Assembly: GCA_963834515.1 (NCBI GenBank)
Contig: CAWICB010000003.1
Span: forward strand, 558,001 to 622,000
Reading direction: 5' to 3'
From: RYN-230 sp963834515
GTDB lineage: Bacteria; Actinomycetota; Actinomycetes; Streptosporangiales; Streptosporangiaceae
DNA length: 64,000 bases
Shown here: piece by piece, positions 42,787-51,018 of the stretch
Position numbering within the stretch: position 1 is the stretch's first letter
How the letters are laid out: every line of letters starts with the position of its first letter
Translations under genes and position numbers: made by a program
Notes under the pieces: model-generated
What the model was told of the DNA's origin: nothing
Databases searched by the model: none
Seen by the model: only the letters and a program-made list of their open reading frames with translations

Positions 42787-44523
42787 TCACGCCCCGACCC
42801 CCTTCGGGCTCGCCGCAGCCACGGCGGCCTGCACGCTGTCGTAGATCCGGTCCTCTCCGATTTCGGCCAGCACACCGTCCGCGGCAAACGTCTCTCGAGC
42901 TTGGGAGTGCAACCGGGCGAGGGAGATCGCGACGTCATACCGATCGGCGTATTCCTTCAGGCTGTGCAGCGCGCCTGCCCCGGACACGTCGGTGTAGAAG
43001 ACCTCTTCGAAGTCGATGACCAGCGTCTTGGGCAGTGGGCCCTTGGCGGCGGCATCGATCAGGATCCGCTCGCCGCTGTTCTTGAACGCGTCGGCGTTGG
43101 AGTATTCGAGCGGCGCGTCGAACCGGTAGAGCATCACTCCAGGTACGGGCTGGGCGTCGGGGTTGCCGATACCTTTCTTCGCCCCGAGTATCCAGGTACG
43201 GGCCTCGAACTCTCCCGTCTTCTCATCCCGTCCCAGCTCTGCGCGGCCGGGGAAACTCACGCGGAACACCAGGTAGATGAGCGAGAAGAGGATCCCGACG
43301 AGCATGCCCGTCAGGAGGTTGGACGAGAGCACGACCAGCCCGGTGACGACCCCGAGGCCGAAGTCGACCCGGTGAACCTTCCAGAAATCGACCACCTTCA
43401 TCGGGCTGGCCGAGCCCCACATGGCGTTGATCACCACGGCTCCGAGGCACGCCTCGGGCAGCCACTGGAACAAGGGAGCCAGGAACGCCAGGACCAGGAG
43501 AACAACGATGCCGAGGAAGATGTTCGACATCTGCGACTTGGCCCCGGCCGTCTCGGCGGCGGACGACTTTGACAGGCTGCCGGTGACCGGCATGCCGCCC
43601 AGCAGGCCCGCACCGATCAGCCCGGCTCCGAACGCCCGGAACTCCTGGTCGGGGTCGGGATCGCCGTGCGTCTTGCGCGCGAGCGTCGTCACGGTTCCCC
43701 ATCCCTCGGAGAACCCGACCAACGCCACGACACACCCGCCGATCACCAACGTCACCCAGGTGGACGCGTGGATTCCGGTGGGGAACGTGAAGGACGGCAG
43801 ACCCCGGGGAATCTTCTTGACGACCTTGATGTGCGGGCTGGTGATCGCCACGTAGATCGATGCCAGTATCACGGCGGTCAGGGCGGCCGGGATCTTCGGC
43901 GCGAAGCGCTGGATGCCGAAGATCAGGGCGATGGCCAGTATCCCCAGGACCACGGCGGTCCAGTTCCAGTGGCTGATCTTCGAGAGCACCGACCACAGCT
44001 GCTGGAAGGTATTGCCCGACGGTTCATGAATGCCGGTGAGATGCCCGAGCTGGCCAACAATGATCCCGATCGCCATGGCGCAGATGAACCCCGCCATTAC
44101 CGCCTTCGACATGAAGTTGGAGATCCAGCCCATTTTCGCCAGGCCAGCCACCACGAACACCGCTCCGGCCGCAAGCGTCAGCCCTACGGTAAAGGTCACG
44201 GCCTGGCTCGTGCTCTTGGCATGCAGGCCACTCACGACGCCGGCCGAAACCGCCGCCACCGAGCCGGCCGCCGCGTACACCGCCAGGCGCGACCCGCCGA
44301 ACAGCGCGTACCCGACCAGGGCCAGCGGGGCAGCATACAGACCGATCTGGGCCGGGACGCCGGCCACCGACGCGTACCCCATCGACTCCGGGACCAGCAG
44401 TGCGGCCACGCTGATCGCCGCGATGAGGTCCAGGCCGGTGAACTTGCCCCACCGATACTTCGGCAGCCATACGGCAATCGGAAACCAGCGCTCGAGGGTG
44501 CTCGGAGCCGTGGGCTTAGCCAC
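42787..44523 (-). CDS. SulP-family anion transporter with STAS domain (578 aa)
   Basis: Transporter domain: YRWGKFTGLDLIAAISVAAL then LVPESMGYASVAGVPAQIGL, the classic SulP signature (here better preserved than in the 15.5-kb paralogue), and FGAGLIGAGLLGGMPVTGSL with SKSSAAETAGAKSQ. The C-terminal STAS domain contains LPKTLVIDFEEVFYTDVSGA (the D-(S/T)-SG pattern). Sulfate, bicarbonate or dicarboxylate are known family substrates. It lies 20 bases behind a 46-aa gene, and both follow composite promoter copy 8. Confidence 0.92.
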   Translation of the reverse strand: MAKPTAPSTLERWFPIAVWLPKYRWGKFTGLDLIAAISVAALLVPESMGYASVAGVPAQIGLYAAPLALVGYALFGGSRLAVYAAAGSVAAVSAGVVSGLHAKSTSQAVTFTVGLTLAAGAVFVVAGLAKMGWISNFMSKAVMAGFICAMAIGIIVGQLGHLTGIHEPSGNTFQQLWSVLSKISHWNWTAVVLGILAIALIFGIQRFAPKIPAALTAVILASIYVAITSPHIKVVKKIPRGLPSFTFPTGIHASTWVTLVIGGCVVALVGFSEGWGTVTTLARKTHGDPDPDQEFRAFGAGLIGAGLLGGMPVTGSLSKSSAAETAGAKSQMSNIFLGIVVLLVLAFLAPLFQWLPEACLGAVVINAMWGSASPMKVVDFWKVHRVDFGLGVVTGLVVLSSNLLTGMLVGILFSLIYLVFRVSFPGRAELGRDEKTGEFEARTWILGAKKGIGNPDAQPVPGVMLYRFDAPLEYSNADAFKNSGERILIDAAAKGPLPKTLVIDFEEVFYTDVSGAGALHSLKEYADRYDVAISLARLHSQARETFAADGVLAEIGEDRIYDSVQAAVAAASPKGVGA

Positions 44524-44543
44524 CGGCTCAGCCGTCGAACGGT

Positions 44544-44684
44544 TCAGTTGCCATCGTCAGCGCCGTCTTCTTCCGGCCCGTCGAGTGTCCCGACAGATAC
44601 GAGTTCGACGCCGGTCTCTTGGCGTCGCTCGATGAAGTCGACCAGCTGGGACTGACCGGGCACGATGCCACTCAGAGCAGTCAT
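44544..44684 (-). CDS. 46-aa small acidic protein leading the SulP operon
   Basis: ATG 44684 has AAAGGAG about 6 bases upstream. Product MTALSGIVPGQSQLVDFIER, RQETGVELVSVGTLDGPEED, GADDGN. In-frame ATGs at 44705 and 44738 are less well supported. It lies between promoter copy 8 and the SulP gene and ends 20 bases before the latter. Soluble and acidic; possibly a regulatory partner of the transporter. Unknown family. Confidence 0.6.
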   Translation of the reverse strand: MTALSGIVPGQSQLVDFIERRQETGVELVSVGTLDGPEEDGADDGN

Positions 44685-44807
44685 CGCGTTCTCCTTTGGA
44701 TTCATGGTTCCGGGCGGTGAGGTTGCGGTCGCTTTCACCCGCCGGCCGCGGGTGACGCTGCCGGGGAGGCGTTGAATTCCTCGCGGCTGGTTGTCCGATC
44801 ACCGCGC

Positions 44808-44864
44808 ACGCTAAAGCCCGGACAGGGGACCCGGCATCACCTGCCCGCCCGTTTCACCTAGGTG
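44808..44864 (-). promoter_or_regulatory. Composite promoter copy 8, facing the small-protein/SulP operon
   Basis: Operator CACCTAGGTG 44855-44864, AGGTGATG 44842-44835, GGGTCCCCT 44832-44824, -10-like TAGCGT 44813-44808. Like copy 4 it continues TAGCGTGCGC after the -10 start. Confidence 0.8.
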
Positions 44865-45176
44865 GAAGCCGCACGAACCTTCGTTGCGCCCGGCTTACCT
44901 GCCGCCGGATCCGGCCAGCCGGACCGCGTATGCGCGGGCGAGATCGCGCGGTGCGATTTCTGTTCCCGTCGGTGACCTTGCCCGCCGGGCTCGGGCAGTT
45001 CCGGGAAAGCGCGCAGCTGCCGGTGCTGGCGCTGGGGTGAACCAGCGGGGATGGGAGGCGCAGTACCCGTAGTTCGCCCAGCCTGCCATGTCGGAGCGCT
45101 TGACGACAGGACGCGAGCGGGCGCATTCCACGATCTCGGAACCTGTCAACCTGTATGAGGCGCCGGTGTGTGGTTG

Positions 45177-46196
45177 TTACTGAGTGGCGGCTTCCTTGTG
45201 GGGTGGGTTGATCCAGGAGGTGGCTGGCAGGGCTGGGGGCGCGGGGGGCTTGTTGACGAAGCGTTCGGGATGCTGGTGGTAGGCGGTGGTCAGGACGCTG
45301 GCCCGGGCGGCCTGGACGGCTCCGGCTGTGCCGTGGTGGATGTCGGCGGCGGTGTGCAGGCCCACGCCCGAGTGCCGGTGCTGTGTGTTGTACCAGGGGA
45401 AGAACGCCTGGCAGTGTTCCCGGGAGGCCTCGATCGAGCTGAAGCGGCCGGGGAACCCGGGCCGGTATTTGAGGGTCTTGAACTGCGCCTCGGAATACGG
45501 GTTGTCGTTACTGACGTGAGGGCGGGAATGTGACTGGATGACGCCCAGGTCGGCGAGCAGGAACGCTACCGGCTTGGAGGTCATCGAGCTGCCGCGGTCG
45601 GCGTGGATGGTGAGCTGCCCGCGGCCGATGTGCTGCTTGGCCGCGGTCGCGGCGATCAGCTTCTCCGCCAGCGTGGCGGACTCGCGGGTGGCGACCATCC
45701 AGCCGACGGCGTACCGGGAGTAGATGTCCAGGATTACGTAGAGGTAGTAGTACGTCCATTTCGCGGGTCCGTGCAGCTTCGTGATGTCCCACGACCAGAC
45801 CTGGTTCGGCCTGGTGGCCATCAGCTCGGGTTTGATCGCGGCGGGGTGCACAGCCTGCGAGCGCCGCTCGCGGGTCTCGCCGGCCTGCCGGAGCAGCCGG
45901 TAGAAGGTGGACAGCGACCCGAGGTAGGTTCCCTCGTCCAGCAGGGTGGCCCAGACCTCGGCCGGGGCAGTGTCAGCGAATCGCTCCGCGTGCAGCGCGC
46001 CGAAGATCGCCGCCCGCTCGGCCGGTGACAGCGCCCGTGGCTGCACACGGTCGCGCTGCGGCACGGCCGGCCGCTGCAATGGTGCCGGGCTGGCCCGGTG
46101 CCGCCGGTACCAGCTGGCCTGCGCAACGCCTGATGCCGCGCACGCCGCCCGGGTGCCGATCCGGGGGGCGAGCAGGGCGATGGCCTGGTCGGTCAC
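45177..46196 (-). CDS. IS3-family transposase OrfB (DDE integrase), second element
   Basis: 339 aa from GTG 46196, overlapping the stop of orfA. The DDE core is intact: NQVWSWDITKLHGP, LTIHADRGSSMTSKPV and NDNPYSEAQFKTLKYRP. YYYLYVILDIYSRYAVGWMV is the strand following the first Asp. The C-terminus extends beyond the usual ending by ~40 residues. It is not closely similar to the OrfB at 9301, so the two IS3 elements are different subgroups. Confidence 0.92.
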   Translation of the reverse strand: MTDQAIALLAPRIGTRAACAASGVAQASWYRRHRASPAPLQRPAVPQRDRVQPRALSPAERAAIFGALHAERFADTAPAEVWATLLDEGTYLGSLSTFYRLLRQAGETRERRSQAVHPAAIKPELMATRPNQVWSWDITKLHGPAKWTYYYLYVILDIYSRYAVGWMVATRESATLAEKLIAATAAKQHIGRGQLTIHADRGSSMTSKPVAFLLADLGVIQSHSRPHVSNDNPYSEAQFKTLKYRPGFPGRFSSIEASREHCQAFFPWYNTQHRHSGVGLHTAADIHHGTAGAVQAARASVLTTAYHQHPERFVNKPPAPPALPATSWINPPHKEAATQ

Positions 46197-46645
46197 GAAC
46201 TCGACCCGTCGGTGGTGTCCGCGCCCTCGGAGATCGTCTCCAAGAGCGCCTGAAGTTTTGACTGGACATCCACCACGAAGCGGGCCTTAGCCAGCTCCTG
46301 CTCCAGCTTGGCCTTCTCCTTGCGCAGCCGGGTGATCTGCGCGTCCCGCGGATCAGCCGCCGGACGGCCGCGAGGCCGCGCTGGCCCGGCCAGCGCGCCA
46401 GCATCACGCGCCCGCCGCCACTCGATCACGTGACTGGAATAGAGCCCTTCCCGGCGCAGCACAGCGCCCTTCTCGCCCGTCGGCGCCGCGTCATACTCGG
46501 CCACCACATCCAGCTTGTACTGCGCGGTGAACGTCCGCCGGCGGGCCTTCTCAGGCACCTCCGGATCCGGGCGCTCCTGCCGCTCGCTGGCCATCTGCCC
46601 AGCATCGCCGGCCACCAGGGCACGGTCGAGCACGGTCATGGTCAT
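46193..46645 (-). CDS. IS3-family transposase OrfA, second element
   Basis: 150 aa. ARRRTFTAQYKLDVVAEYDA begins the HTH, and DAQITRLRKEKAKLEQELAK forms a leucine-zipper-like coil. The frame ends at TGA overlapping the GTG of orfB. A later ATG at 46591 (MASERQERPDPEVPEKARRR) could be the true start. Confidence 0.9.
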   Translation of the reverse strand: MTMTVLDRALVAGDAGQMASERQERPDPEVPEKARRRTFTAQYKLDVVAEYDAAPTGEKGAVLRREGLYSSHVIEWRRARDAGALAGPARPRGRPAADPRDAQITRLRKEKAKLEQELAKARFVVDVQSKLQALLETISEGADTTDGSSS

Positions 46646-46876
46646 CTCGGGAACTTGTCTCCATCCCCGCCCTCGGAAAGATCAGTGGTTACTGAGAGGC
46701 GAGTTGCCTCACGACAGCTTGGCAGAGAGGGTCTTCACGTACAGTGCCGTCACGAGGGTGTCCAGATCAGCGTCCACGAGGGCCTCCGGGCTCGACGTTG
46801 GGTAGCAACGCCGATCTTGGGCACCCTCACCTGTTCCGCCGCGTAACGACACACCCATGATCAATAAGGAATCACT

Positions 46877-47085
46877 CGTCTAGGTGGAAACTGCGCTGAA
46901 TGGTCAAGACAGGTGCCCACCGACCGGCGGGTGAGGTGACATGCCGATCCCTTGGCGGTCAGGGGGAGAGCCTTGATCGCGACCTCCACCAGCATCCTGA
47001 TCGCGAAGGCTGGGTCGATCGTCCGCTCATCCCCGAGCGCCGCAGCGCGGCGGAGCCGCCGCTTACCAGGAACTTCACAATGCTC
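46877..47085 (-). pseudogene. Duplicated fragment of the DUF2254 gene end plus a ruined promoter (copy 9)
   Basis: 46935-46970 matches the 3' end of the DUF2254 gene near 34860-34890. 46973-47080 matches its middle near 35250-35350, so an internal deletion joins the two. To the left, CGTCTAGGTG (46877-46886) followed by GAAACTGCG corresponds to the operator of promoter copy 4, which has the same position relative to DUF2254. The AGGTGATG core is not recognisable, so the promoter is dead. Confidence 0.75.
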
Positions 47086-47107
47086 AGCAGCCTCAAGCGT
47101 AGCGCCG

Positions 47108-47342
47108 CGCTGGGAAGCTGAAGGCTTCCCAGCCGTGCCCGCGGCCGGGTCCCAGATCAGCAGATGAGGAGCTGACGGACCGAGAGCTCAGGGTGCTCAG
47201 GCTGCTGGCCAGCGATCTGCCCGAACGCGACATCGGCCAGCAACTGTACGTCTCGCATAACACCGTGCACAGCCACGTCAGGTCGATCTACCGCAAGCTC
47301 GGCGTCTCGTCCCGGCCCACGCCGTGGAGTGTGCTGGCGAGC
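47108..47342 (+). pseudogene. Duplicated 3' end of LAL regulator copy B
   Basis: This segment is almost identical to 25718-25950: the linker and the LuxR HTH (ELTDRELRVLRLLASDLPER, DIGQQLYVSHNTVHSHVRSI, YRKLGVSSR). A one-base loss after GTCTCGTCCCGG shifts the frame. No ATPase part is present. It ends before an unrelated ~200-base stretch that separates it from promoter copy 10. Confidence 0.85.
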
Positions 47343-47424
47343 TCAGACTCCTCGCGCGAGTGGTGACACAGCAGGAGGCGGGAGGGAATGGGTTCGGCTT
47401 CGCTAGTGAGCCAGGTCTCCCGAC

Positions 47425-47476
47425 GGGTGTGAGCCTGCTGTACCTGGCGGTAGCCCTCTCTGCCAAGCTGTCGTGG
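47425..47476 (+). pseudogene. Second fragment of the IS982-like transposase start, inverted
   Basis: The plus strand here shares CTGTAC and then the exact 22-base stretch 47454-47475 with the minus-strand transposase relic at about 46731-46710. The frame reads LLYLAVALSAKLSW. The mosaic of duplicates is therefore bordered by inverted pieces of one transposon. Confidence 0.45.
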
Positions 47477-47548
47477 CGTTCAGCTCGAAGCCCATTACTG
47501 TAAGTTCAGCAGCAGAGTTCGCCGAACTGGGCTTCCTGCCGCCCGTTT

Positions 47549-47604
47549 CACCTAGGTGGAAGGGCTGGCAGGTGGTGACAGGCCACCTGCCTGACTGTGA
47601 ACGT
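47549..47604 (+). promoter_or_regulatory. Composite promoter copy 10, leaderless, facing the small gene at 47612
   Basis: Operator CACCTAGGTG 47549-47558, then 11 bases, AGGTGGTG 47570-47577, AGGCCACCT 47580-47588, -10-like GAACGT 47599-47604. ATG 47612 begins seven bases later, exactly as in copy 3. Confidence 0.8.
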
Positions 47605-47611
47605 GCGGGTA

Positions 47612-47842
47612 ATGGGCAGCGACCGGGCACGAGGCAGACGGTACCGGCTGGTCGTCCGGGGCGAACTCGGCGAACCGTTCGGTTTCCTGTTCGAGGGGAT
47701 GCGGATGGACCAGGTTTCGGGCACCACGGTGCTGACCGGCGACGTGATCGACCAGGCGCACCTGCACGGGATCCTCGAGCGGATCCGGGAGCTGGGCCTT
47801 GAGCTCGTTTCCGTCGAGCCGGCCGACCCCCAGGGCAAATGA
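47612..47842 (+). CDS. Small protein of the three-member family, second near-identical copy (76 aa)
   Basis: MGSDRARGRRYRLVVRGELG then EPFGFLFEGMRMDQVSGTTV and DQAHLHGILERIRELGLELV. It differs from the 26057 copy at only a few residues and at the C-terminus (SVEPADPQGK), and is still fully open although neighbouring duplicated segments have decayed. This suggests it is under selection. The start is set by the promoter -10 position (see copy 10). The GTG at 47597 overlaps the -10 box. Confidence 0.72.
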   Translation: MGSDRARGRRYRLVVRGELGEPFGFLFEGMRMDQVSGTTVLTGDVIDQAHLHGILERIRELGLELVSVEPADPQGK

Positions 47843-47999
47843 TGATCAGCATCCAGCTGGGTGACCGCGGCAAAGACGGCGCCGGGTGCGGACGGGGGTT
47901 GTGTGGGGGCGGGGCTGGTGTGTATCCGGGGCCTGGGTGGGGGGCTGGACCAGGTGATGATGGGTGGTGTGGGGGATCTGGCCTCGGCCGTGATCCATT

Positions 48000-48503
48000 C
48001 CGATCATCGGGCGGGCCACCGAGCAGACCCGGCCCATCGCCGACACCGGCTGGGGTCGCGGCGTCCACGGCCGCCCGCTCTACACCCAGGACGGGACCCT
48101 GGTCACCCACCGCTCCGTCGGCCCAGCCCAGTACGGCCGGTTCCTGATCGTCTCGCCCCAGCAGGCCAAATTCGGCCGCGGCAAACGCGACACCCTCACC
48201 CGCTACTGCCACGACTGCGATGTGCGGCTCGCCTGCAACGGCGGCTGCCCCAAAGACCGGTTCGCCACCTCCCCCTACGGCGAACCCGGCCAGCACTACC
48301 TCTGCCCCGGCTACCAGGCCTTCTTCCACCACATCGCCAAGCCCATGGACACCATGGCCATGCTGCTGCGCACCGGCCAGGCACCCGCCAACCTCATGAC
48401 CACCTACGCCAGACAAGACGCACAACGCGGCCGCAACACCCCTGCCCCTGCGCCAGTGGCCGCAAATGGAAACACTGCCGCAGCACCGGGGCGGCCCAGT
48501 AAA
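48000..48503 (+). pseudogene. Decayed second copy of the anSME gene
   Basis: It matches 27980-28710 of the intact anSME. The radical-SAM N-terminus is missing. An in-frame 231-base deletion joins YGRFLI to VSPQQAKFGRGKRDTL exactly at a CTGATCG repeat that occurs twice in the intact gene (28122 and 28353). Near the end a one-base loss destroys the SEC-C motif (RNTPAPAPVAAN instead of RNDPCPCASG). Preceding sequence (47843-47999) is G-rich and unrelated. Confidence 0.85.
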
Positions 48504-48559
48504 GGCGCGACATGGCCTGGCGCGGCGGAAACTAGCAGACCAGTGAAAGGAGCGAATCG

Positions 48560-49020
48560 ATGTTGACAACGGCATGGCGCTTCAGCGGCACGGAGCGAGC
48601 CGATGACGGAGTCCTCACGCTCAAGCAACTCAATACGCAGAAGGTCCTCGACGTGCAGGACGTCGCCGTGCTCCGCTGGCCACAGTGGGCAGCCGAGCCC
48701 TTGGTACAGGAGGACGTGACCGCCGAGGGCAGCAAGGTCTCTTCATTCTTTAAAAACCTTCCCGGCATCGACAAATCGATGATCGAGGCGGTGAAAGGTG
48801 ACATGACCCCGGGACCTCCGCGCTTGTGGTTCTGACCTCCAAAGGCGCGGTCGATACCGTCGCGAACGCGTTCGAGGGACAGGATGTGGAGCTGATCCGC
48901 TCGGACAAGTCGGTGGAGCAGGAGGACCAGCTGAGGGCCGCCTTCAGCGATCCGGCCGATACGGGTCCACCGCGCGACGAGCATCACCAGCCACCTGGCG
49001 GTAGCGGCACCGACCGATGA
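48560..49020 (+). pseudogene. DUF1269-family gene with a frameshift
   Basis: ATG 48560 has AAAGGAG upstream. The first frame reads MLTTAWRFSGTERADDGVLT, LKQLNTQKVLDVQDVAVLRW, VTAEGSKVSSFFKNLPGIDK and DMTPGPPRLWF-stop. A second frame continues with TSALVVLTSKGAVDTVANAF, EGQDVELIRSDKSVEQEDQL and RAAFSDP. One base lost near 48815 explains the break. The intact protein would be about 150 aa. Confidence 0.75.
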
Positions 49021-49237
49021 CTACCACAACGGTCAACGACACTTGCGTTCGCCTGCCGGACCTTCGAGAGGGCCGGGCTGATCACTGGCGGCCAGCGCAT
49101 GGGAATCGGGCTGTTAACGGATCACTGGTTGTGGAGGGTGACTACCGGATCCTCGTGAGGTGAGCCGAAAGGAGCCGCCGCCGGGTGCCCTCCGCAGCCC
49201 TGACCTCGTTGACAGCGTCGCCAAGGACGGCAGACTT

Positions 49238-50029
49238 CTAGACCCCGGACCAGCGATGGACTTCATGATGGGCTGCGTAGACGGCGTAAACGGAGAGCGG
49301 TAGCTCTCCGCAGGCCATGACGATCGCAGCGATCGCGGCCGCCCCAGTCGTTGCGAAGATGTTGAACCAGGCGTCGGCAAACATGAGGCTGCCAAGGCAC
49401 ATGGCTGTAATCGCCACTGCAGAGGAACGGCGCCATACAAACACTCCACTGGCGATCATCATCGCGAGCTCGAAGCAATCGAGACCCGTCCACAGCAAAC
49501 GGAGGTGGACCACGGCCCGATCGGGGTGGACAGCAATGAAACCCACGACAATGAGCGGAACAACGATCAAGGCCCCTACGAGGTAGGCCACCGGCACCCA
49601 CGATGGGAGCCCGGGATCTCCACCGCGGCGGACATACGTGACACTGACTACCCAGAACGACAGTATGCATACAGGCAGCAGAACGAATATCGCGTGAAAC
49701 AGCAGGAACCAGAACGCTGCACCATGAGCTGACACAGTTCCGAACCATGCCGTGATGAAGGCGATCGTCCCACAGAATGCTGCTGAAAGGAGCACCTGCT
49801 GGGAGCGGCGAGTGGCCAGAATAGCGGTCACGATCATCCCGGCCAGCAGACACAGCGCAATGCCCTCATTCACCCAGCGGAGGTGATGCGCAGTTCCGGT
49901 CTTTCCCTGTTCGATGAAGAGGAAGACGATCCATGGGGCGAGGAATGCGGCGGACCCCCAGAAGATAACCAGGGCAAGCTTGGAGCGCTTCGGCGGCCCC
50001 GGTCGCGTCCTGACGCTTGCTGGCAACAT
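49238..50029 (-). CDS. Membrane protein of unknown function (about 263 aa, 7 helices)
   Basis: Start set at ATG 50029 (AAGG upstream); ATG 50074 is an alternative. About seven hydrophobic helices, e.g. LALVIFWGSAAFLAPWIVFL, GIALCLLAGMIVTAILATRR, FWFLLFHAIFVLLPVCILSF, PVAYLVGALIVVPLIVVGFI and a C-terminal AAAIAAIVMACGELPLSVYA followed by HHEVHRW. The arrangement resembles 7-helix sensory or DUF-type membrane proteins, but no family is recognised. It lies behind composite promoter copy 11, with a long (~300 base) leader. Confidence 0.6.
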   Translation of the reverse strand: MLPASVRTRPGPPKRSKLALVIFWGSAAFLAPWIVFLFIEQGKTGTAHHLRWVNEGIALCLLAGMIVTAILATRRSQQVLLSAAFCGTIAFITAWFGTVSAHGAAFWFLLFHAIFVLLPVCILSFWVVSVTYVRRGGDPGLPSWVPVAYLVGALIVVPLIVVGFIAVHPDRAVVHLRLLWTGLDCFELAMMIASGVFVWRRSSAVAITAMCLGSLMFADAWFNIFATTGAAAIAAIVMACGELPLSVYAVYAAHHEVHRWSGV

Positions 50030-50336
50030 CGTCAAGTACCTTGCCGGACGAGACGGGGCACAGCACCAAGCCACACGAGCCCTCTTATGCAGGTCATGCT
50101 ATCCGCCTCTGAAGAAGATATTCGCCGACGCCGATCGCGCCAGCGCTGTCTGACTGTGTCAAATCGTCTGGCCACCAGAACCTCTCGTGTACAGGGCGCC
50201 TGGCCAATCGGCGATCCGCGCGACGAGACCACCAAGCCATGCAGGTCGCCGCGGTGACCGATCTCGGCACCTGCCTGCCCCAGGCGAGAAAGCAGGCGAG
50301 AAAAGCAGTGATCCAGCTGCCGTCCAGACCCATACA

Positions 50337-50393
50337 AGCTTCACATGCAGGAAGGCGACCCGGCATCACCTGCCAGCCGGGTTCACCTAGGTG
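50337..50393 (-). promoter_or_regulatory. Composite promoter copy 11, facing the 7-helix membrane gene
   Basis: Operator CACCTAGGTG 50384-50393, AGGTGATG 50371-50364, GGGTCGCCT 50361-50353, -10-like GAAGCT 50342-50337. The nearest clear coding start is at 50029, so either the leader is long or a short gene in between was missed. Confidence 0.72.
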
Positions 50394-51018
50394 GAATCCG
50401 CCTCTCGCTGGTGATCCGCGCAGATCTGGCGCAGGTAGGCCCGGCAGCCGTGATCAGAGGGGCGGTGCACGTGGCTAGGCCAGGACAATCAGGTATGCGT
50501 GGTTTCCTGCTCAGTGTCAGTGACGCCAGGGAGTCGGGCCGCGACGCGGTCCTGTGCCTGCAGCTCCGCACCGTAGCATGTATGCGAAGCTCCTGAGCGG
50601 CGAGGTGGGAGATTTCAACGGCATCTGAATTTTGGCCCTTTTGCGGCCTGTCATGCCCGCGCCGGGGTCAGTATTCAGTGCCGGCGACAGGCGAAGCGCC
50701 ACAGTAGTAACAATTGGCTGATGCCACCTGCGAGGGTGCAGGTGGCTGATGTCCCTGCCGGCCCAGCGTCCACGGCACTCACCAGTCAGTAGCTTCGCTT
50801 CCGCTACGGACCGCTCAGTTGCTCCCCCACAAAGGGCTTTCGACGCTGGGCTTCAGCCCGGCCCGTTACCGGGCCAGACCCCAGCCTGCTACCGAGCCGG
50901 CCACCACCTGACGACCGCTACCGGCGTCAGGGTCGGGCCTTAGCCAGGCGTCCCAGGAAGTCAGCGTCCATAACCTTCGGTCCGTTTCGACTATGCTTAA
51001 ACGATGAAGGAAGAGGAC
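50394..51018. other. Intergenic region between promoter 11 and the FGE gene
   Basis: About 620 bases without a recognisable gene. The sequence is GC-rich up to 50900. Near 50990 a short AT-richer stretch (CGACTATGCTTAAACG) directly precedes the FGE start codons and may include its -10 box (TATGCT). Confidence 0.4.

Larger units (their letters stand above)
45171..46684 (-). mobile_element. IS3-family insertion sequence (about 1.5 kb)
   Basis: It carries complete orfA and orfB on the minus strand. Proposed ends are TGGTTGTTACTGAG (from 45171) and, inverted, TGATCTTTCCGAG (from 46684). They match imperfectly with one gap. A 3-bp GTG direct repeat flanks them (45168-45170 and 46685-46687). The sequence GTTACTGAG also occurs just outside the right end, so the exact boundary could shift by several bases. 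Confidence 0.65.
45036..46795 (-). pseudogene. IS982-like transposase relic interrupted by an IS3 element
   Basis: Right of the IS3 element, 46777-46709 reads VDADLDTLVTALYVKTLSAK, resembling the start of IS982-type transposases. Left of it, 45149-45036 reads IVECARSRPVVKRSDMAGWA then NYGYCASHPRWF, resembling a later conserved part of the same protein type. Both are on the minus strand in the correct order, with the IS3 insertion between. The region between the conserved blocks and the C-terminal half are lost, so it was already decayed or became so after insertion. Confidence 0.55.

Noticed and set aside
44557..44802. 81-codon minus frame starting just after the -10 of promoter copy 8
   Set aside because: It begins at the same distance as the leaderless candidate of copy 4, but it is Arg-rich with poor codon use and overlaps the better-supported 46-aa gene in another frame.
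49881..49916. AGGTGATG at 49882 as a promoter core
   Set aside because: No operator upstream, and the hexamer at the fixed distance is TTCGAT; it lies inside a coding region.
50094..50333. 79-codon frame (MGLDGSWITAFLACFLAWGR...) behind promoter copy 11
   Set aside because: The ATG is only 3 bases from the -10 box, too close for a normal transcript start, and the later part is not protein-like.
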